From a virus, in IMG/VR virus record IMGVR_UViG_3300025809_000133, positions 1 to 22,795 of that record: DNA of 22,795 nt; one strand, written 5' to 3'. Positions 17,511-22,795 of this stretch are shown one piece after another. Under the pieces are notes generated by a model. The model saw only the letters and a list, made by a program, of their open reading frames with translations, searched no databases and was not told the DNA's origin. A program made the translations under genes and the position numbers. Numbering within the stretch: position 1 is the first letter of the stretch; the number at the start of each line of letters is the position of its first letter.

Positions 17511-18905
17511 TTAAACTGTTTTCAACAATACGAAGTTGTTAGCAGCTTGAACACAAAGTGCACGCTCAGACAAGAAGTGAACGTTCATTGCATCTTCGTC
17601 ACTAGTGTAGTTGCCGCCAACTGAACCAGTAACCCAAGACTTCATGCGACGATCATCAACCTCGTTAGCGCGGTAACGCACGTGCAAGAATGGACGAGCA
17701 ATGTTCTTACCTAGAGTTTCATCGTAAACTGTAGAAGTACCAGCAGGAACAATTGTACCTTCGATGTCTCCAATAAGACCACGAGTAGTTGCATCATTCA
17801 AGTATTTCCAGTCAGTTTTGTAGAAGTCGTAAGAACCACGACGGAATCCAGAGAATCCTAAGTTCAACGCCATATCCTCAGAGTTGTCGAATACCCCGTA
17901 AGAAGTACCGCCGGTTCCGTAAGAATTTTGAGCAGCAAGCATGTTGTCAATCTGTAAAGACTTAGCGCGGTTCAAGAACATCATGTTCTCTTCAATTGCA
18001 CCTTGCTTATCAAGTTGAGCCAACAATGCATCGAACTCATCAAGACCGTTAGCAGCGTCAAAGACTGTGCCAGTGTAAACCATACCGCGTGTTTCGATAG
18101 CTTCGAACATACCTTCAGTACCTTCTACAGTAGTAGCACCAGCTCCACCTTTCTTCTCAGCTTCAACCATTGCCATTTCCAAGTAGTCTTCGAAGCGTAG
18201 ACGAGACTCGTGCTCAGACTTCAAGTACCATAAGTAACCAGAAGTACCAGCTTCAGAAGTAACTTCAATCCAACCAATTTGAGCTACGTCAGAACCAGCA
18301 ACGCTGTACTTATCACGTAGGATGATTGGCTTGTTAGAGTAGCGCTCGAAAGAAGCGTCACGAGAAAGCCCGATGTTTTCAGAACCTTTAGCGTACTCAG
18401 AACCGAATACGAAAGCAGAAAGACCTGTAGCAGCAAGAGCAGACAAATCAGCAGCGCCGTAAACCTGTACTTTAACAACTGCACCAACTGCAGCGGTAGA
18501 AACACGTACTTTAGCAACGTTGTTAGCAGCGTCAGCTACAACCAATGTCATACCTACAGCCAACAAAGCAGCTTCTGCAGCATCACCGAAAGTTAAAGAA
18601 ACCTCTGTAGCTGTAGCAGTCTGAGAGCTAGCGACAGATTTGAAAGCCAAGTGCAAACGACCTTGTTCTGTCCAAATAACTTGGTCAGAAGCCATAGGCA
18701 TTTCTGCACTAACCATACGCAAGAAGCCGCCTACAGTACGCTTACCGTAACGCTCAACTTCTTTTTCGTAGATCTCAGGGAGATACTGTTGAGACCACTG
18801 CTTGAAAGCTGGGTCTGTAAAATTAATGTAATTTGATGCGTCCGGTGTTTTAGTAGGACGCGGAGTTAGAGGTGCTGGATACGCACCACCTGAAAAAGTT
18901 CCCAT
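17511..18905 (-). CDS. Major capsid protein, crAss-like HK97-fold type
   Basis: The 464-residue protein carries a long recognisable block near the N-terminus: YLPEIYEKEVERYGKRTVGG (41-60), then FLRMVSAEMPMASDQVIWTE (61-80) and QGRLHLAF. I know this FLRMV.AEMPMASDQVIW.EQGRLH pattern from capsid proteins of crAss-like phages. Residues about 90-175 are a small-residue-rich, strand-forming insert (A, V, G, T), which may be an added surface domain. Residues 230-255 (SEHESRLRFEDYLEMAMVEA) fit the long spine-type helix of the fold, and the C-terminal part contains the P/A-domain-like strands (RPFLHVRYRANEVDDRRMKS). The gene sits between the probable scaffold and the first hairpin, as expected. The leader upstream of the ATG is A-rich, which suits strong initiation in Bacteroidota. 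Codons look biased toward GGT, CGT and AAC, as expected for the most abundant product, though I did not count them. Confidence 0.92.
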   Translation of the reverse strand: MGTFSGGAYPAPLTPRPTKTPDASNYINFTDPAFKQWSQQYLPEIYEKEVERYGKRTVGGFLRMVSAEMPMASDQVIWTEQGRLHLAFKSVASSQTATATEVSLTFGDAAEAALLAVGMTLVVADAANNVAKVRVSTAAVGAVVKVQVYGAADLSALAATGLSAFVFGSEYAKGSENIGLSRDASFERYSNKPIILRDKYSVAGSDVAQIGWIEVTSEAGTSGYLWYLKSEHESRLRFEDYLEMAMVEAEKKGGAGATTVEGTEGMFEAIETRGMVYTGTVFDAANGLDEFDALLAQLDKQGAIEENMMFLNRAKSLQIDNMLAAQNSYGTGGTSYGVFDNSEDMALNLGFSGFRRGSYDFYKTDWKYLNDATTRGLIGDIEGTIVPAGTSTVYDETLGKNIARPFLHVRYRANEVDDRRMKSWVTGSVGGNYTSDEDAMNVHFLSERALCVQAANNFVLLKTV

Positions 18906-18928
18906 TGTTGTAAATTTTTAATGGATTA
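18906..18928 (-). promoter_or_regulatory. Shine-Dalgarno-less A/T-rich leader of the major capsid gene
   Basis: In the transcript the 23 bases between the scaffold stop and capsid ATG read as an A/T-rich leader ending in TTTACAACA before ATG. There is no GGAGG-like element, while adenines sit at -1, -3 and -4. Bacteroidota ribosomes largely ignore Shine-Dalgarno pairing and favour A-rich, unstructured leaders, so this looks like the initiation signal that must drive the highest output in the block. The other starts here (for example before 20086, 17438 and 10632) have comparable A/T leaders. Confidence 0.35.
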
Positions 18929-20086
18929 TTATTTTCTAAATTTAACCTTAAGTTTAGAAGAGCTTTGTCCACTGTCAAGTGCGCGTATTTTCCACCCGTT
19001 AGATGCCGTTACTTCTTCGTGAACCCCTCTCGGGCTCATATTAACGTTCTTCGTGCGTGCCATACTATCCTTTACTGCATCAGCTTTACCTTGCTCGTAA
19101 AAGTGTTGTGCAACTTGATCAGCATTCATAGCTGTGAACAGCGATTTATGATAACCCTTAGCGTCCTTCATTTCCCCCTTTTCATTCAAGAACTTCTTGA
19201 TAAAGTTGTTAATGTCACTTTGAGTTTCTTTAACCTGGCTAGTATCCTTAACTTTAAAGCGGTATTTCTTGTCTCCAACAGAATAATCGAAACCTTCGAA
19301 TTTTTCGTTGAACACTCTAGCGCTTTCTTGTTTAAATTTACTAGCTTGTTGTTCAGCAACCATTGCTGCTTCTTCACTTTCTTTATTATAACGATTGAAA
19401 AACTCAACCGCTTTTTGCTGTTCTGGATTCAATTTTGAACCCATCTTAATTTCATCGTAGTATTTAGACTTTAAACCGTCTAAGTGGTTTTTCGCTTTCG
19501 CTAGTGCTTCTTTGCGCTCTAGCTTCTTCATGCGAATTTCACGCTCGTCATCGAGGTCTTCGTCGTAAGAAAACTTATCGCTTAATAAGAAGTCAATGTC
19601 TTCTTTGTCGTAATGAGAGTATACCGCCTCATAGTACTCGCGAAGTAGTTGGTCTTCATTTAACGATGCATAGTCCGTATTGAGCTTTACATAGTCTTCT
19701 AAAGAACCACCTGTCTCACTCATAAAGTCTACAACTTTTTGAATGTTTTCCGGTAATTCTACACCTGTTACAGCCGATTCAGCAATTGCTTCGGCAACCT
19801 CTTCTTGTAACTCGTCTGTTGCTTCTTCAACCTCTTCGTCTGTAATTTCTTGTAATGCAGACTCTTCTTCTTCTACTGGTTCTTCAGCCTGAACGGGCTC
19901 TTCTTCTCTGGCAGGTTCTGGAGCTGCATCTTCGACGTCTTGCTCTGTAACTCCTTCGCTAACTTCGGGTTCGTCTTGTACAGGAACCTCATCTGGGCTT
20001 TGCTCTTGAACGGCATTTGCGCTAAAGTCTAGTTTAACAGTACCATCATCATCGATGCTAGTAACTGGCATATTTTCTTCACTCAT
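18929..20086 (-). CDS. Probable capsid scaffold protein, 385 residues, acidic N-terminal half and basic C-terminus
   Basis: The N-terminal ~110 residues are extremely acidic and proline-containing, with runs such as EVPVQDEPEVSEGVTEQDVE and EEPVQAEEPVEEEESALQEI. A helical, coiled-coil-like middle follows (KLERKEALAKAKNHLDGLKS, then YNKESEEAAMVAEQQASKFK). The protein ends in a short basic stretch, SSSKLKVKFRK. Acidic, coiled-coil proteins with a positively charged C-terminus encoded between portal and major capsid genes are the usual form of phage scaffolds; the basic end binds the capsid protein and the rest fills the procapsid. No protease domain is visible, so release rather than autocleavage would be expected. 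The gene lies 33 bases downstream of the portal stop and 23 bases upstream of the capsid start. It could instead be a portal-associated cargo protein. The family is not identified by sequence motif. Confidence 0.6.
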   Translation of the reverse strand: MSEENMPVTSIDDDGTVKLDFSANAVQEQSPDEVPVQDEPEVSEGVTEQDVEDAAPEPAREEEPVQAEEPVEEEESALQEITDEEVEEATDELQEEVAEAIAESAVTGVELPENIQKVVDFMSETGGSLEDYVKLNTDYASLNEDQLLREYYEAVYSHYDKEDIDFLLSDKFSYDEDLDDEREIRMKKLERKEALAKAKNHLDGLKSKYYDEIKMGSKLNPEQQKAVEFFNRYNKESEEAAMVAEQQASKFKQESARVFNEKFEGFDYSVGDKKYRFKVKDTSQVKETQSDINNFIKKFLNEKGEMKDAKGYHKSLFTAMNADQVAQHFYEQGKADAVKDSMARTKNVNMSPRGVHEEVTASNGWKIRALDSGQSSSKLKVKFRK

Positions 20087-20119
20087 GATAAGATATTATA
20101 TAATTATATGTAGTTATTA

Positions 20120-22543
20120 TTACTTAGGTTCAAAGGTACCTAAACCGAAACCACCGCCAAGTATATCATTTCCAGAGGATTCGAAATTCTTTGGTGCGGA
20201 ATCGTTCTTTCTTTGGTCAATCAACTCGCTTTGTTGTGTGGCTTGCATTTTGGTTCTTTCGTCTTTGCGGTCTTCTTTTTGCGCTTCTTTGGTCTTCTGT
20301 CCCTCTACTTCTATACCTTTAAGTTGCATGTTGTACTGGAACTCAAGAGCCATAAGCTGTTTCTTAAGCTCAACCTCTTGTTGCATTTTCTGCTGGTCAA
20401 GCTGTGCTTTCATCTGCTCGAGCTGCGCTTTGGTTTGGAACAACGCTTGGTCTTTCTGTACCTCAGCTTGTGCTGCTACTTGTTGTGCTTGCGCATTTGC
20501 TTGTGCCTGTGCTTGGATGTTCTGCTGTTGCATCATCTGATCGCGCTCAAGCTTCTTCTTACGGCGTAGCTTTAACAATTGGTTAGCTAGCTTTAAGTTC
20601 TTAACTTCACGAATATCAATAGCATCCTCTAAATCAATCAACCCAGCAGATAGTGCAGTTTGAATGTTGTTTTCCAGCATGCCCTTCTCTTCGTCATCTG
20701 GTGACAACTCAAGCATAATACCGAAGTCGTGCAAATGCAGGTCTTTAAGTTCATCTAATGTAGCGACGTTAAATCCACCAATCTTTTGTATGAATGCATC
20801 ACGTGCTGGACTGTACTCTAGTATATCAGATATTCTAAGTGATAGACCTTCTGCTACATCAGCTGTTAAAAACAATCCTGCATCTAAGATGTGGCGTGTA
20901 GCTGTGTTTGAATTTGCAGCTGCCATCTTCTGTACACCAACTAATGCTCTTGAATCGGGTGTTGAACCGTCGCGAGCTTCATTAAGCCCTGTAACGTCAC
21001 GAATCATCTGCAAGTAGTAATTATACGTCTGGATTAAAGTTTGTAGCTTCTGGCCGCCCGCACCCGTCTGTAGCGGCTGAATAGGTACTTTACCAGGGTT
21101 CATATCACCCTCTTGCGTAAATGACCTACCAATAACAGAACCTGTTTGGAAGAACATGTTTAATGCTTCTTGCGGGTTGTAGTTTGTGCCATTACCTAAA
21201 TCAATTTCAGCAAGACCATCAGCATCCATATAAACGCCGTCCGGCATCATCTTTGCTAATACTTGCTGCATCTTTAAGTGTGTAAGCTGAACCATATCCG
21301 CAAAGCCAGTACAACGGCTTACAATAGATTCAATACGACCTCTGTACATTCTTGGCGCTACAATACTGTAATTCATCTTTACTTTATTGTAATCACTCTT
21401 AGGGCGCATCATGTTTTCAGCGATGCCCCATTCAAGCAGTATGCTTGTCCCCAACACCATTGCGCCTTCGTAAAGCACCTCTAGCGAACGCGATGCTTTA
21501 GCAAACCCTTCAGCATCAGCAGGTGGGTTAAACTGGTCGTCACGTAGTATCACCTTTTCAGAACCTGTAGCTGTCTCTTTAATCTTGTACACTTCGTTCA
21601 TGTACGTCTTATAATTAAAGTACAATACCTGCACGGTGTTTGAATCGTAGTAGTCGTCGTTAATACTAGTTCTACTCCAACCAGCGCTTTGGTTCTGAGA
21701 GCCGCTGCCCTTTATCTTGTCTAAATCTTCTTGTGTCAGCAATGGGTATTGCTTCTTAACTTCGCTTATAGGTATGGTCTTTACTTCACCAACATAATAA
21801 ATATCTTCGAAGTACGGTGACTCTGTATAAGAATACACTAGATTAGCAGGGTCAACATAATCAACTAAAACACCTTCTGATTCAGAGAAAGTGTTTTTAA
21901 CAGCGCCAATACCAATGGTTGTTAAATCGTGGTATACGCGTCTTTTGATTAAATCGTATTTGTTACCGTCTAATAATGTATTTATCGCAACCTCTTCAGC
22001 AATTTCAATACCTTGCTTGTAGCTAAGCTGCATGTGTAACTCAAGCTCTTCTTTAGATTCAGGTAACGCTGCAGGATCGTTTTCGTACAAGTTAATACCG
22101 AATGCTTCAGCTGCATAGTCGTTAAGCTCTTTGGTTTGCATGTCTCTAATAATAGAGTCCATATACGCAGTGCGCTTTTCAACACCGTAAGGGTCTTGCG
22201 AGTAAGCTTTAATATCAAACGCTCTGTCTGCAATACCGTTTACAACAATATCAACAAATTTAGAAAGAATAGGTACCGGCTTCCAATCAAGGTTGAGGTA
22301 AGATAAATCACCGTTTATAGAAAGCTCGTCTTTGTATTTTTGTATAGGCTGTTCACCACGTGCGTATAACCGTAAACCGTGAAAGCTGTCTTGATTGCTG
22401 CGGAATCTTGTGCCTCCTTGGTTGCCATCGAACCACTCGTTTTGAATAGCCCGACCTACCTGCAAGCCGTAATCAGGGGACATTTTCTCCTGGTCACTAG
22501 CCACTTGGCTCGGAAAAAAGTTACTTGCAACTGAGTTAGCCAT
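20120..22543 (-). CDS. Portal protein, crAss-like type with glutamine-rich coiled-coil C-terminal extension
   Basis: The 807-residue protein begins with a disordered serine-rich start, then RFRSNQDSFHGLRLYARGEQ, a conserved N-terminal block in large podovirus portals. Further on, LVDYVDPANLVYSYTESPYF and EDIYYVGEVKTIPISEVKKQ (about residues 225-265) form the clip/wing-side signature. The stem-to-crown region has IRDVTGLNEARDGSTPDSRA and LVGVQKMAAANSNTATRHIL (about 510-550). I recognise these from crAss-like and marine podovirus portals. From about residue 665 the protein becomes a long coiled coil with AQAQANAQAQQVAAQAEVQK and LEQMKAQLDQQKMQQEVELK, ending in a glycine-rich tip. The dodecameric portal forms the DNA entry and exit channel at one vertex; the extension would project into the head as a barrel. 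The gene follows the terminase stop by four bases, a standard packaging arrangement. Confidence 0.9.
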   Translation of the reverse strand: MANSVASNFFPSQVASDQEKMSPDYGLQVGRAIQNEWFDGNQGGTRFRSNQDSFHGLRLYARGEQPIQKYKDELSINGDLSYLNLDWKPVPILSKFVDIVVNGIADRAFDIKAYSQDPYGVEKRTAYMDSIIRDMQTKELNDYAAEAFGINLYENDPAALPESKEELELHMQLSYKQGIEIAEEVAINTLLDGNKYDLIKRRVYHDLTTIGIGAVKNTFSESEGVLVDYVDPANLVYSYTESPYFEDIYYVGEVKTIPISEVKKQYPLLTQEDLDKIKGSGSQNQSAGWSRTSINDDYYDSNTVQVLYFNYKTYMNEVYKIKETATGSEKVILRDDQFNPPADAEGFAKASRSLEVLYEGAMVLGTSILLEWGIAENMMRPKSDYNKVKMNYSIVAPRMYRGRIESIVSRCTGFADMVQLTHLKMQQVLAKMMPDGVYMDADGLAEIDLGNGTNYNPQEALNMFFQTGSVIGRSFTQEGDMNPGKVPIQPLQTGAGGQKLQTLIQTYNYYLQMIRDVTGLNEARDGSTPDSRALVGVQKMAAANSNTATRHILDAGLFLTADVAEGLSLRISDILEYSPARDAFIQKIGGFNVATLDELKDLHLHDFGIMLELSPDDEEKGMLENNIQTALSAGLIDLEDAIDIREVKNLKLANQLLKLRRKKKLERDQMMQQQNIQAQAQANAQAQQVAAQAEVQKDQALFQTKAQLEQMKAQLDQQKMQQEVELKKQLMALEFQYNMQLKGIEVEGQKTKEAQKEDRKDERTKMQATQQSELIDQRKNDSAPKNFESSGNDILGGGFGLGTFEPK

Positions 22544-22547
22544 ATTG

Positions 22548-22795
22548 TTATTTTATTATTTTTGAAGTGTTACCGTCTTGACTGTATTTAGCAATCCTTA
22601 GGTTTAGTTTTGTTTTTTGTTGTTCTCCGATCGGTCGATATAAGTCTTTATGACAAGCCATAATTGCGAGACCTGAGCTGATAGAAGCATCGTGCTTTGT
22701 ACGATTGTTTATATCAAACTTAGACCAGTCATTAAGTGTATCGTTAAAATACATTGCGCCGTACTCGCCTTCACTAAGCATACCAACGTGTTCGT
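22548..22795 (-). CDS. Terminase large subunit, C-terminal end (partial, cut by window edge)
   Basis: The reading frame is open to the right edge and ends at TAA (22548-22550). The visible 82 or so codons contain KFDINNRTKHDASISSGLAI, a segment I associate with the end of the RNase H-like nuclease domain of phage large terminases: an aspartate in an NRTK(H/Y)DASISSGLA context followed by a hydrophobic helix (MAC). That aspartate could be the third metal-binding residue, by analogy with other terminases. The internal ATG near 22781 is not a real start, because the frame continues upstream without a stop. The tail (LRIAKYSQDGNTSKIIK) is basic and may contact the portal. Terminase next to portal is the usual order, which supports the call. 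The ATPase domain and the gene start lie outside the window. Confidence 0.75.
   Translation of the reverse strand, partial: EHVGMLSEGEYGAMYFNDTLNDWSKFDINNRTKHDASISSGLAIMACHKDLYRPIGEQQKTKLNLRIAKYSQDGNTSKIIK

Noticed and set aside
20055-20586. Cysteine-rich plus-strand open frames near the portal end
   Set aside because: Their cysteine/serine richness is produced by reading the glutamine/alanine-rich portal tail backwards.
22548-22781. Separate 77-residue gene starting at the internal ATG
   Set aside because: The frame stays open to the window edge and the protein matches a terminase C-terminus, so it is the end of a longer gene.
1-22795. tRNA genes, CRISPR array, integrase, attachment site or insertion sequence
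   Set aside because: I saw no cloverleaf, regularly spaced repeats, recombinase motifs or terminal inverted repeats, and coding genes fill nearly all the window.

Overview
The window is a late (structural) gene block of a tailed bacteriophage. All recognisable genes lie on the minus strand, so transcription runs from high to low coordinates. The gene set and the motifs in the portal, major capsid and large tail protein fit a podovirus of the crAss-like type (order Crassvirales or a close, probably aquatic, relative); this placement rests on remembered family motifs, not on a search. A Bacteroidota host is likely: none of the gene starts has a purine-rich Shine-Dalgarno sequence, and each is preceded by an A/T-rich leader. 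All twelve stop codons that can be read are TAA, and no open frame here needs stop-codon reassignment.

Layout in order of transcription: the C-terminal end of the large terminase subunit (22795-22548, cut by the window edge); portal with a long glutamine-rich coiled-coil tail (22543-20120); an acidic protein with a basic C-terminus, probably the scaffold (20086-18929); major capsid protein (18905-17511); a hairpin region; a conserved structural-module protein of unknown role (17438-16584); a second hairpin; two small tail/ring-type proteins (16525-15836 and 15832-14915); a 1415-residue tail 'stabilisation'/muzzle-type protein (14911-10664); three probable internal or ejected virion proteins of 205, 406 and 2835 residues (10632-264); a 38-residue ORF (261-145); and the start of a T7-lysozyme-like amidase endolysin (135-1, cut by the window edge).

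The first half builds and packages the head: terminase pumps DNA through the portal into a shell of capsid protein assembled on scaffold. The middle genes build the short tail on the portal. The last part probably delivers DNA into the next host and ends with lysis. Genes are separated by 1-33 bases except on either side of the 284-residue gene after the capsid gene, where gaps of 72 and 58 bases each contain an RNA-type stem-loop.

The most unusual element is the 2835-residue protein. It carries a zincin-type metallopeptidase motif (HEFGH, residues 1001-1005), a separate HAD-type phosphohydrolase domain (DFDDT at 1958-1962 with matching later motifs), several hydrophobic segments and a C-terminal region like those of large ejected phage proteins. 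It looks like a 'polyvalent' enzyme package delivered with the DNA. No tRNA, CRISPR array, insertion sequence, integrase or attachment site was seen. No stretch above 300 bases lacks a gene.
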